Of a DNA stretch of 64,000 bases, positions 54,603 to 63,535 are shown one piece after another. Position 1 is the stretch's first letter; each line of letters begins with the position of its first letter. The position numbers were made by a program, and so were the translations under genes. This DNA is from Arthrobacter sp. EpRS71 (lineage in GTDB: Bacteria; Actinomycetota; Actinomycetes; Actinomycetales; Micrococcaceae). The DNA lies in the NCBI RefSeq assembly GCF_001512285.1, contig NZ_LNUV01000006.1:1538361-1602360 (forward strand). Direction: 5' to 3'. The notes under the pieces were generated by a model, which saw only the letters and a program-made list of their open reading frames with translations, was not told the DNA's origin and did no database searches.

Positions 54603-54628
54603 GGAATATTTGGAACGCAACAGGGGTT
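54603..54628 (+). promoter_or_regulatory. Candidate SigR-type promoter for trxBA
   Basis: GGAAT (54603-54607) and GTT (54626-54628) are separated by exactly 18 bases, matching the consensus of thiol-stress sigma factors of the SigR/SigH type. It lies about 58 bases upstream of the trxB start. In Streptomyces the trxBA operon is under SigR. Confidence 0.6.
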
Positions 54629-54685
54629 GAGTCAGATGGCTGCCCCGAGAGCCGCAGCATCGACTAAGGAAGAGGTTCACGCCAC

Positions 54686-55642
54686 GTGAGCATTGCAGAA
54701 AACAGCGCATCGCAGGTGCGTGACGTCATCATCGTAGGTTCAGGCCCTGCTGGCTATACAGCCGCTGTTTACACCGCCCGTGCCAACATGAAGCCTCTGC
54801 TCATTGCCGGTTCGGTCACCGCTGGTGGCGAACTGATGAACACCACGGACGTGGAAAACTACCCGGGCTTCCCCGAGGGCATCATGGGCCCGGACCTGAT
54901 GGAGAACTTCGAAAAGCAGGCCGCACGTTTCGGTACCGAGATCCTCTTCGAGGATGTCACCGAGTTGGACCTCGACGGCGACATCAAGACCGTGACCATC
55001 GGTACGGGGGAGACCTTCCAAGCAAAGGCCATCATCCTGTCCACCGGCTCGGCATACCGCGAACTTGGTCTGGCCAACGAAAAGCGCCTGTCCGGTCACG
55101 GTGTGAGCTGGTGTGCAACCTGCGATGGTTTCTTCTTCAAGGACCAGGACATCGCCGTTATCGGTGGTGGCGACTCCGCAATGGAGGAAGCACTGTTCCT
55201 GACCAAGTTCGCGAAGTCCGTCACAGTGGTCCACCGCCGCGATACCCTCAAGGCTTCCAAGATCATGGGTGACCGCGCGCAGGCTCACGAGAAGATCAAC
55301 TTCGTCTGGAACACCGCCGTCGAAGATGTTCTCGGTGGTGACAAGGTCACTGGCCTGAAGCTGAAGAACCTGGTGGACGGTACCGAGTCCGAACTCGCTG
55401 TCACCGGCGTGTTCGTAGCCATCGGCAACGACCCCCGCACGGACCTGATCAAGGGCACGGTGGATCTGACCCCCGAGGGAACCATCGCCGTGGAGGGCCG
55501 CAGTTCCCGGACCAACATCAAGGGTGTCTTCGCCGCGGGCGATGTCATCGACCCCACCTACCGCCAGGCCATCACGGCTTCGGGTTCGGGTTGCGTGGCC
55601 GCCCTCGATGTTGAGCACTACCTCGCAGACCTGAACTCCTAA
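54686..55642 (+). CDS. trxB: Thioredoxin reductase
   Basis: The 318-residue protein starts at GTG. The FAD motif is VGSGPAGYTAAVYTARA, followed by GGELMNTTDVENYPGF. The redox pair is WCATCDGFFF near residue 148. The NADPH motif is VIGGGDSAMEEALF. The final FAD segment is GVFAAGDVIDPTYRQAITA. It uses NADPH to reduce thioredoxin in the cytoplasm. It is followed 35 bases later by trxA and preceded by a SigR-like promoter. Confidence 0.97.
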   Translation: MSIAENSASQVRDVIIVGSGPAGYTAAVYTARANMKPLLIAGSVTAGGELMNTTDVENYPGFPEGIMGPDLMENFEKQAARFGTEILFEDVTELDLDGDIKTVTIGTGETFQAKAIILSTGSAYRELGLANEKRLSGHGVSWCATCDGFFFKDQDIAVIGGGDSAMEEALFLTKFAKSVTVVHRRDTLKASKIMGDRAQAHEKINFVWNTAVEDVLGGDKVTGLKLKNLVDGTESELAVTGVFVAIGNDPRTDLIKGTVDLTPEGTIAVEGRSSRTNIKGVFAAGDVIDPTYRQAITASGSGCVAALDVEHYLADLNS

Positions 55643-55677
55643 AGCTGCATCCACGCAACCATACGAAGGGAAAAGTT

Positions 55678-56004
55678 ATGAGCAACGCTAAAGACGTCAC
55701 TGACGCAAGCTTCAGCACTGATGTCCTGGCTTCCGAGAAGCCGGTCATCGTGGACTTCTGGGCAGAGTGGTGTGGCCCCTGCCGCAAGCTCGGTCCCATC
55801 CTCGACGAGATCTCCGTCGAGTACGGCGACAAGGTTGACGTCGTGAAACTTAACGTCGACGACAACCCCGCCATCGCAGCCGAGTACGGCATCACCTCCA
55901 TCCCCGCCGTGTACCTCTTCAGCGGGGGAGAAGTGAAGAGCACTGTCATCGGCGCCAAGCCGAAGCAGTTCTTCGAGAAGGAATTCGCAGACGTCCTTTC
56001 CTAA
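55678..56004 (+). CDS. trxA: Thioredoxin
   Basis: The 108-residue protein has the active site WCGPCRKLGPILDE near residue 31, and the cis-proline loop ITSIPAVYLF. It reduces protein disulfides and is recycled by the upstream reductase. It is the last gene before a large gene-poor interval. Confidence 0.98.
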   Translation: MSNAKDVTDASFSTDVLASEKPVIVDFWAEWCGPCRKLGPILDEISVEYGDKVDVVKLNVDDNPAIAAEYGITSIPAVYLFSGGEVKSTVIGAKPKQFFEKEFADVLS

Positions 56005-56034
56005 GCCTCCGTGCTTAGTTGAGTTTGCCCAAAG

Positions 56035-56078
56035 CCGGCGGTTGCTGCTCCACAGGGAGCGGGAGCCGCCGGTTTTTT
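56035..56078 (+). terminator. Terminator of trxBA
   Basis: CCGGCGG (56035-56041) pairs with CCGCCGG (56066-56072), with an inner GCTCC/GGAGC extension. TTTTTT follows the stem. Confidence 0.88.
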
Positions 56079-56646
56079 GTGCCAAAAACTGAATTGAACC
56101 GAAAACAGTCACTTATAGCATGATCTTGGCCTCAGCGGGCTCCACTCTCGTCGATGAGTGCCAGAAGACTTCTCCCTACCTGGGGTAGGGGGACGTTGGC
56201 GTCTTTAGCCATCCCTTGCCCTCCGTTCCTCCGGCTGGCAGCTCCGGCCCACTGACCCGAAATTCCTCTCCTCAACAGACGGGTCGATGCGTGCCCAGTC
56301 CGGACACGCATCTTCTTTGGCAGGATCAGTGACACGTCAGCTGAGCCGCGCTTTAGGAGGTTGGTGACATGTCAGCCCAGCCGACACTCGTGTGCGCACC
56401 GTGTTGTGTCCCATGAAGCCTGCCCGACGGCGAGTGCCCAACGGGAGTGGCTTCGTATGCACTGAAATGGACCTTTCTGCAATCATCGCGGCCGAACGTT
56501 CCCGAAGGGAACTCCAAGGGGTGCTCCTGCATTATGTGTGGGCCCGCGACCCTACAAGGACCTTCCCCTGGCTTCACGTCCAGGTACCAGTACCTCGATC
56601 TTCGCCTATGGCCAATTTGGGGTCTGCCCTGTCTGTCGAGCAGTCT

Positions 56647-56662
56647 TGTTTCACGTGAAACA
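56647..56662. other. parS site 1 (16 of 16)
   Basis: The sequence TGTTTCACGTGAAACA is the full palindromic parS consensus, bound by ParB. Confidence 0.95.
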
Positions 56663-57759
56663 CAACAGATATCGCCTCAATGGCTGTACCCGGAGTGGCG
56701 CGGATGAGAAGAAGACCGAACGTGTATGCGGCGCAAACACCCACCGGGGGTGGTCGACTCAGGAGGCGCTGCATGTCACTGATCTGCAGACGCGCACTTG
56801 TGAGCTACACGTGGAGCCTTGAACAGAACCCATCTGTCTGGGACTGCTGATAATTAGTCCAAATCTGACTGAATCAGGGCAACGAAGATGGGAATGAAGG
56901 GTGCTGTGCCAATCCGATCCAGTTCCCAAGCAGCCACCCAATCTCGGCTATTTGACCCGAACGAGCCCGCGCCACTGACGGCAACTGACTTCATCCCCCC
57001 GAATTTGGCTTCCCCGTCTGCATGAAATCCGCTGTCGAACGGACCCGAGGGCTCCTGTAGCTCGTGTCGCAGTCCATTCTGGTGCGCCCTGAGGTGTAAG
57101 CCGTGACTCTGCTCCGAGGACGTCTGGGGCGCTTCCAGAGGCTTGGACGCACCCCCTCCGACTCTAGGTGCCCAGCATCCTCAGTGACACTCATAGCCGG
57201 AGAGTCTGGGGTAAGAGCACCCCGCCCGGGGCACTGATCAACTTTCGAAGCCTACATCTACAACTGTCTAGCACCGGCTATCCAACTAAACGCACATCAC
57301 CACCAAACCGCATATAGACAGCGGATACCAAGCTCGCAGGAAGAACCGTGCGCAGCATAGAACCAGCGTGCGGCAGTGTCTGCCCCTGCCTAGCCAGGTT
57401 CAAACGTCTGTCATCCGGGATTGGCCGGCCAGAATCGCACCGCGTCGTATTCCACCTCAACCCACGCACTCTCCCAACCGCAAACAAACACGTCCGCAAC
57501 AGCCGGCCAATACCGCACTCAGGCGGCCTTCACGCCGGAACGGAGCGCCAGCACCGGTAGGACTAGGACGGACTGCAACCCCGCGCGCAGCACAAAGGTA
57601 CAACTCCCAAGCTCTTACCGTCCCAATGAACGACGAGCCACCGCCCAATGGGAGGCGCTCCAGTTAGGACCCAATTTTTCAATACGACGGCGAACGTCAG
57701 CATCACCCCAGTGTGGACCTACCCTTAAGTTTGGGTCCATAGCTTGGAATCCAGGGGAG

Positions 57760-57775
57760 TGTTTCACGTGAAACA
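57760..57775. other. parS site 2 (16 of 16)
   Basis: It is identical to the full consensus TGTTTCACGTGAAACA. Confidence 0.95.
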
Positions 57776-58500
57776 TGCACCTGCAAATGGCCATCTCGCC
57801 AGTTATTCCGTAGCTTCGTTGAAGCTGGCTCTGGCTCACCAAGGGCCTTTGGTGTCACCTATGTCCACACCGCCATATCCCCGGATCACCCTCAAAACGG
57901 AATTCTCAACAGACCTTGATACCCCGCCTGGCCAACAGGATGGAGCATCTGAAGTTCCCTGCCCTCAGCGTTTCGCTTACTGTGGCATCCTCGCCATAGA
58001 ACAGCGTCTGGCCTGCCAACCCGCGGGCTGATCGCGAACGGGGCCAACGGACAATGAACCAGCCGAGGTGATCGGTGCCCAGTGGATCGCTAACAACAAT
58101 AGAACTACGCAGCTGCGGTGATCCTCCCCTTCCCTCGACAACCGGGCCCCGGTGGCGGGACTACCTGTGCAGCTCCAGAATCGACACCAACGCATCCAAC
58201 CTAACCTTGATATCACTTCACTCGGACCCGGGGCATACGCAGAGAAGGGCCCCTTAGCGATCTGCGCATTGCGAACCTAGCCACGCGGAGAATCGAGAGT
58301 GAAGGACAGCCCTTTCGGCAACGAAGGGTGGGTCGCGATCATCGCCGAAGCAGCTCCTGCTTCCAGGCCGCAGTTGGCATGGGACGTCACCGTCCGTAAA
58401 GACTGCTGCTCCTTTGTAGAGCCTGATCTTCCACGACCTGTGTCCGCTGTGTCTTGGCAGCGCCTCACGCGGGTACTCTGGCAACCACTAGAACATTGAC

Positions 58501-58516
58501 CGTTTCACGTGAAACA
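58501..58516. other. parS site 3 (15 of 16)
   Basis: CGTTTCACGTGAAACA differs only at the first base. It starts a cluster of three within 73 bases. Confidence 0.9.
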
Positions 58517-58524
58517 GTCCGGCC

Positions 58525-58540
58525 CCTTTCACGTGCAACT
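58525..58540. other. Degenerate parS-like site (12 of 16)
   Basis: CCTTTCACGTGCAACT keeps the core TTTCACGTG but loses symmetry on the right side. Its binding is doubtful except with help from the neighbouring sites. Confidence 0.4.
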
Positions 58541-58557
58541 GTCAGGATAGTCGGGGC

Positions 58558-58573
58558 CGTTTCACGTGAAACA
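58558..58573. other. parS site 4 (15 of 16)
   Basis: CGTTTCACGTGAAACA is identical to site 3 and lies 57 bases from it. Confidence 0.9.
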
Positions 58574-59140
58574 TACTGGCCCTCTCCGCAGCCACTGACC
58601 CATGCGGCGACGCAGGAATCATGACGTCCTCCCAATGGGTCCAATGGGTGATCCGGTCCTAGAGGGCCGCAGTACCCTTTCCAGCCCAGGGCGCTGGTGT
58701 GGTCACCAAAGTCATTCTCATCGGCTGTCACTATGGTCCATGCGCCACGACCTCAGAACCGGCGGCTAGGACGCATATCAAGATTCATCGGGGGAGTGAC
58801 ATCGATCGACTAGTCTCTGGCTGTCCCCGTGACCGCTGCAGCGGGAAATTGGAACTGGCTTAAGCACGCCCAATCCCCGCGACATCATCGCCCGAAGATC
58901 GGTCGATACATCGGATGAATGCATTGCCTCGTCGGAAGGCTCATCGTTCGATGACTGTGGATGCGTCCGCATCAATGAAAGAGTGAGTCAGCTGGGGCTT
59001 TCCCTCTTCACGGAAGGGTCCACTCTCCACATCATGACTGAAGACCAAGTGGCACAGAGTCCGGTGCGTACGCCTCGACACGTCTCCCATCCAAACGGGC
59101 CGACCCGAAAATCATTGGGGAACCACACAGAAGCTACGGA

Positions 59141-59197
59141 TAATCCACACTCTTATCCACTGACTTATACACAGCGTTATCCACAGGCTTATCCACT
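59141..59197 (+). other. DnaA-box array A, five boxes at 12-bp spacing
   Basis: Boxes start at 59141, 59153, 59165, 59177 and 59189, all in the same orientation. They read TAATCCACA, TTATCCACT, TTATACACA, TTATCCACA and TTATCCACT. One is a perfect consensus box and the other four have one mismatch each. The three-base spacers vary. The exact 12-bp phase argues against chance. Confidence 0.85.
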
Positions 59198-59413
59198 ACG
59201 CATGACGTTGCCCACATCTACGCTTCAGCGCGATCAGAGATCTTGGATTGGGGCCTCCAACTACGCCCTCGAAAGAGCATCGACTCAGATCCTAAGGGTG
59301 AGCTGGTGATTGGGGCTAAGTTGTGCAAAAGCAATGCAAATTGGGCTATCAGGGGCATCCGCATGCGTGAAGTTCGCCTGGGCTCCACCTGAGCGACAGT
59401 GTTCGACTCTGTA

Positions 59414-59435
59414 GTAGTCGACGGCACTCGACTAC
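59414..59435. other. Inverted repeat between the two DnaA-box arrays
   Basis: GTAGTCGA and TCGACTAC are perfect eight-base arms around CGGCAC. It lies 51 bases before array B. Its role is unknown; it could be a site for an accessory factor or cruciform. Confidence 0.5.
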
Positions 59436-59485
59436 GGTGATGAAGTGGTTACGGACCGGGGAGAGGAACGATGGGAACGCAATGC

Positions 59486-59542
59486 GCATCCACATAGTTA
59501 TCCCCATAGTTATCCACAGCGATATCCACCGTCTTATCCACC
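59486..59542 (+). other. DnaA-box array B, five boxes at 12-bp spacing
   Basis: Boxes start at 59486, 59498, 59510, 59522 and 59534, all in the orientation of array A. They read GCATCCACA, TTATCCCCA, TTATCCACA, ATATCCACC and TTATCCACC. One is perfect and the others have one or two mismatches. Array B begins 345 bases after array A begins. Confidence 0.82.
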
Positions 59543-59598
59543 GGCTATAACAAGGCTTTTGACCACTCGCTCACTCGGCGGTACGCCCGAGAGAGCCT

Positions 59599-59614
59599 TG
59601 TTTCACGTGAAACA
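59599..59614. other. parS site 5 (16 of 16)
   Basis: It is identical to TGTTTCACGTGAAACA and lies 56 bases after DnaA-box array B. Confidence 0.95.
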
Positions 59615-60952
59615 TAATCTCCAACTTTGCTTCCTCAGGCAGGGTCCATTGGCGGCCTGCGTACACACAGCGTTGGTTCAGCGTCGAGTCCTAAATTCGT
59701 CTTAGGTGGGCGCCGGCCATCCCGAGAGCTCAGCTTCAGAGCATGATCCCCAACATCAGAGCATTCGTGGGCGACGTCACTGTTGGTCCACGAAGTTCCT
59801 CCTCATGTCCCAGGGCGCATCCAACCCATCAGCGGGCCTTCAAACATGATCCATGCCGACCCGTGGTGGTCTTGCGCTAGCCCTCCATTGACTAGCGCAC
59901 GAGAAGGAATGGCTTGACCCTCAGTCATCATGCATCTCCAGGGAGACTCCTTGCCCTGGTAGACACAGGGTTCGAAGTAAGGGTTACAGTCCAACGTGTC
60001 TCCTCTTGCCTGCCCTCTCACGACATCGCAGGATCCTTTGACGAGACCTTCCACTCCGCCTCCGACAAGAGTGCGCATGTTTTTCGCCAACACTTGAGGC
60101 CCGCCCTATGCCACAGCTCCTGATACTTCGGTGCGCTGCAGCGGCGGCTGGCAACTATCGACGGTGCCCTGTGCGCACCGCTCCTGCCATCAGTGACCGT
60201 GCACCGACAGGAGAAGGAAGGCTACGTCCGAACCATCGGTCGTATGAACGAGTAGTCCCGATCCCTCTCAGGGCCCAGGCCCAGCATCGTGCTCGCTGTC
60301 GGACTCCAACATGTGCCGTTCTGTAGGCGAGCTAAAGGAAGGCACCTCAAACGTTCACCGGGGGACCGGTGAGGTCTGCCAGGCGATGAGTCATGAGCCA
60401 TGTGCTCATAAGTACATCCACAACGTCTGGAGGCCGCAGGTAAGCGCGTCGATCTCGAAGGTGCACTGGCGGCCAGCGACAGCGGGCGAGTTCCCTCACG
60501 ACCAGCGTCCATGCACTCGACGACGCCGCCGCACAAACATCAGCCCTGTCATCAGAGGGTCCCTCATCAGGAATGTCCGGAACTTACAGGGTAGGAAAGC
60601 GTCGTCCGATCCGTATCTTTCGTTCAGCACGGTTATGGAACCCAGGCCTTTCAGCCAACGCATTCTCACGGTGTAGGTGCACAGGGGGAGCTAACGGCTG
60701 CAAGGAGCTATGGGTTGCTGGGAGCTGTCGGCCCGGGCAGGTGGAATCCAAGAAGCCAAGATTCCTGCGAAGTGCATACTCGCCGCAGCTCCCAGCAGTG
60801 AGGTGCAAGGCCAATTGAGCAGTGTGTGGTCGAGTCCGTCGCCGCTGACGTGTCAGAATCATACGGAGGCCACATCGAACCACGCCTATATGCGGCTTCA
60901 ATGGGCGAGAATGCTGCCGCGGGCCAGGATTTGCGACGTACGAGAGCGCGAG

Positions 60953-60968
60953 TGTTTCACGTGAAACT
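60953..60968. other. parS site 6 (15 of 16)
   Basis: TGTTTCACGTGAAACT differs only at the last base. Confidence 0.9.
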
Positions 60969-61121
60969 GTGAGCACATCTCGCAGGCAGCGCTCCCTTCC
61001 AAGGCAACTGCGACGTCTGTCGGCAACAGAAGTCACCGGACCGATTCATTGCGAATCACCACACCAGCTAGAGCTTGGTCCCGCCCCTCCTCGGAAATAT
61101 CCTGAAGAGATTCATAGGGCC

Positions 61122-61137
61122 TGTTTCACGTGAAACA
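61122..61137. other. parS site 7 (16 of 16)
   Basis: It is identical to the full consensus. Confidence 0.95.
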
Positions 61138-61562
61138 TTACCTAAGCCATCGGCCGAGTCACCACACGCGAAGGCGAAGGCAGCCGCGGCGGTGTGTCGA
61201 TCTGCAGGACCTTTAGTGATCAACGAGCACCCTCTAGTCTCTTGTAGTTGATGCAGCCTCACAGAAGCCTTCCCATAGGAACCTGCGGATGTGGGTCCGA
61301 ACTCGCTTCCATGACCGTCACACCTGAATGGCCACCGCCTATTAGAACCAAACGGGGCGAAGTCTAGCTCGCACTCTACGGGAATTCTCCAAGATGATGC
61401 GCGGAGGTCGCTTACGCACACCCCGAAAGCAGTGTATTTGCACGCTAAGGCCTCGAAAAGGGTCCTCATCAACCTTAGATCGGCATCTTGAGACTCCACC
61501 ACGCCGCGACGGCACGACAGCACGGGGCTACACACTGAGCCCTAAGGAAGCTGCGATCCGCA

Positions 61563-61578
61563 TGTTTCACGTGAAACC
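61563..61578. other. parS site 8 (15 of 16)
   Basis: TGTTTCACGTGAAACC differs only at the last base. Confidence 0.9.
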
Positions 61579-62094
61579 AGCTGACGAAAAAGCGAAGTCC
61601 GTCTGCGCTCCGTCATTGGCCGTACTCGTCATAGCGTCTCACCAGAAGAGGGGCCACAGATTATCGACTGTCGGAACTTACCGGCGGTTCCTGCTCAACT
61701 CGGCCATACGTACCGAGACAGTGCATCCTTAGTAGAGCGCAGCCTCCAGTAGGTCGCCATTTGGACGTTCTGTGGGCATCACACCTCTCCTTGGGCATAC
61801 GGCGCACATACGGGGGACTCAAGCCTCCCCATAGCTCAAAGACACGGCCCTGGAAGACGTACCCCGTCGCATAGGCCCACCGGAGTGCGGATGTGAGCGA
61901 ACGCCCGTGCACCGTTGTCTAACAAGCGTGGGGCTCACTGGCATCCCTGCCCGAGCTTCCTAAGAGCAACATATGGGCATCTGCATCAGAATAGAAGCGT
62001 CCCATTAGTGGAAGTACGTCGCCTAGTCCCAATGTCCACCCAATGTCCTGACCAAGGTTGTTCTCCCGCTGCCCCACGACATCGCCGCAAACTC

Positions 62095-62110
62095 AGTTTC
62101 ACTTGAAACA
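62095..62110. other. parS-like site near parB (14 of 16)
   Basis: AGTTTCACTTGAAACA differs at the first base and at one central base (CACT for CACG). It lies about 110 bases beyond the parB stop. Confidence 0.6.
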
Positions 62111-62170
62111 TCATGCCCACTGCAGCGGTCCGGAGAATAGGGCGAGTTGCGTTCGAAGAGGCGAAACTAC

Positions 62171-62204
62171 AAAAATGGGGCCCACACTGTGTGTGAACCC
62201 CATT
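62171..62204 (-). terminator. Terminator of parB
   Basis: AATGGGG (62174-62180) and CCCCATT (62198-62204) form the outer stem. On the minus strand TTTTTG follows the stem, and it lies just after the parB stop codon. Confidence 0.78.
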
Positions 62205-62220
62205 CAATTGAAAAGCGGAT

Positions 62221-63468
62221 CTAGTCCTCGGAGCCTGGTCCGAGAACATCCATAATTCGGTTGAGATCCTCAACGCTGGCAAACTCGATACTTACTCGGC
62301 CCTTGCGTGCACCCAAAGTGATCTTTACGTTGGTGTCCAAGCGGTCCGACAGCGAAGATGCCAGATAGTCCAGGCGTTCATGCCTTGCATTCGGTTTGGG
62401 GATGCTGCTCTTAGCCGGCGTGGTGGGATCCTGGTAGAGAGCAACCGACTCCTCTGTGGCCCTGACTGACATTCCCTCAGCCACGATCTTCTGCGCCATA
62501 CGCTCCATGGCGGCAGCGTCCGGGAGTGCGAGGAGAGCACGTGCATGCCCTGCGGACAGGACACCGGCGGCTACACGGCGCTGAACCAACGGCGGAAGCT
62601 TGAGCAAACGCAGCGTGTTGGAGACCTGCGGACGGGAGCGACCAATCCGGTCGGCCAGCTGCTCGTGTGTGGTTCCGAAGTCTTCCAGAAGTTGCTGGTA
62701 GGCCGCTGCTTCTTCCAGTGGATTCAGCTGGCTGCGGTGGAGGTTTTCCAGCAGGGCATCGCGGAGAAGGTCGTCGTCCGTAGTGTCGCGGACAATCGCA
62801 GGGATTGTCTCGAGTCCAGCAGCCTGGACTGCACGCCAGCGACGTTCGCCCATCACCAGCTCATACGGTTCTCCACCCTTTTCGGTTGAAGTACGTACAA
62901 CAATTGGCTGGAGGACGCCGATTTCGCGCACAGAGTGCACGAGCTCCGCCATGTCGTCTTCATCGAAGACCGAACGTGGCTGTTTGCGGTTGGGATGGAT
63001 GTCGCCTACCGGGATCTCGGCAAACCGAGCCCCGGGAACTTCTACAAGCTCCACCTCGGGAGCGGACTGAGCCGCTGGGACGGATGCGGCGGCAGACGTC
63101 GTCGAACCTGCCGCGTTGGCGGCTGTCTTCGCGGCAGCGGATTTGGAACCGGCCACTTTGCTCGCAGTCTTCGGCGGTGCAGCAGTTTTAGCAGGGGAGG
63201 ACTTAGTCGCCGCGGATTTCGAGGGTGACTTGGCAGCACGGGCGCCACCTGCTGAGGCTGCGGCTGAAGGTTCTTCAGTAGCCGGTTTGGAATTGGCAGC
63301 ACTCGACTCATCCAGCAAGGTCTCGACGGTGGTCTCCGCTGTCTTCCTCGCCTCTGGAAAGAACAGATCCACGGGACGAGACGGTGCAGCCCCATTCCCC
63401 TGGGCCGCAGCCGAGCTAGGAATGAGAGCCCCAAGACCCCTGCCGAGGCCCCTTCGCTTTTCGCTCAT
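62221..63468 (-). CDS. parB: Chromosome partitioning protein ParB
   Basis: The 415-residue protein begins MSEKRRGLGRGLGALIP. A long Ala/Ser/Lys-rich segment follows (about residues 35-150). The CTP-binding region has HPNRKQPRSVFDE and the arginine motif VMGERRWRAVQ. The HTH that recognises parS follows (EQLADRIGRSRPQVSNTLRLLKLP). The C-terminal 50 residues form the dimerisation domain. It spreads from parS sites, and about nine such sites lie just beyond its own gene. It ends a unit with parA. Confidence 0.97.
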   Translation of the reverse strand: MSEKRRGLGRGLGALIPSSAAAQGNGAAPSRPVDLFFPEARKTAETTVETLLDESSAANSKPATEEPSAAASAGGARAAKSPSKSAATKSSPAKTAAPPKTASKVAGSKSAAAKTAANAAGSTTSAAASVPAAQSAPEVELVEVPGARFAEIPVGDIHPNRKQPRSVFDEDDMAELVHSVREIGVLQPIVVRTSTEKGGEPYELVMGERRWRAVQAAGLETIPAIVRDTTDDDLLRDALLENLHRSQLNPLEEAAAYQQLLEDFGTTHEQLADRIGRSRPQVSNTLRLLKLPPLVQRRVAAGVLSAGHARALLALPDAAAMERMAQKIVAEGMSVRATEESVALYQDPTTPAKSSIPKPNARHERLDYLASSLSDRLDTNVKITLGARKGRVSIEFASVEDLNRIMDVLGPGSED

Positions 63469-63535
63469 TGATTCATCCCTCCGATGGAATAGCCGAGCAC
63501 GGATCGGCCCAAGCTGTTGCAGTGTTTCAAGAATT

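Larger units (their letters stand above)
56079..62170. other. Six-kilobase gene-poor region with parS and DnaA-box arrays (candidate centromere/origin-associated locus)
   Basis: No reading frame here has the codon use, ribosome-binding site and family features seen elsewhere; open frames are short and overlap in all phases. Their only repeated peptides (FHVKH, VSRET) come from parS sites read in frame. The region contains eight parS-like sites at 15-16 of 16 bases, two weaker ones, and two five-box DnaA-type arrays with 12-bp phasing. It lies between trxA and parB. In mycobacteria the genes in that place include cwlM, which is not visible here. Confidence 0.8.

Noticed and set aside
54571..54689. 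A 39-residue frame running into the trxB start
   Set aside because: The SigR-like promoter lies inside it, so most trxB transcripts would not contain its start. No ribosome-binding site is convincing.
59208..59216. Sixth DnaA-like 9-mer after array A (TTGCCCACA)
   Set aside because: It has two mismatches and is out of phase with the 12-bp array.
56392..62255. Many short open frames in the parS/DnaA-box region
   Set aside because: They overlap in several phases, lack good ribosome-binding sites and family features, and their repeated peptides FHVKH and VSRET come from parS sequence.
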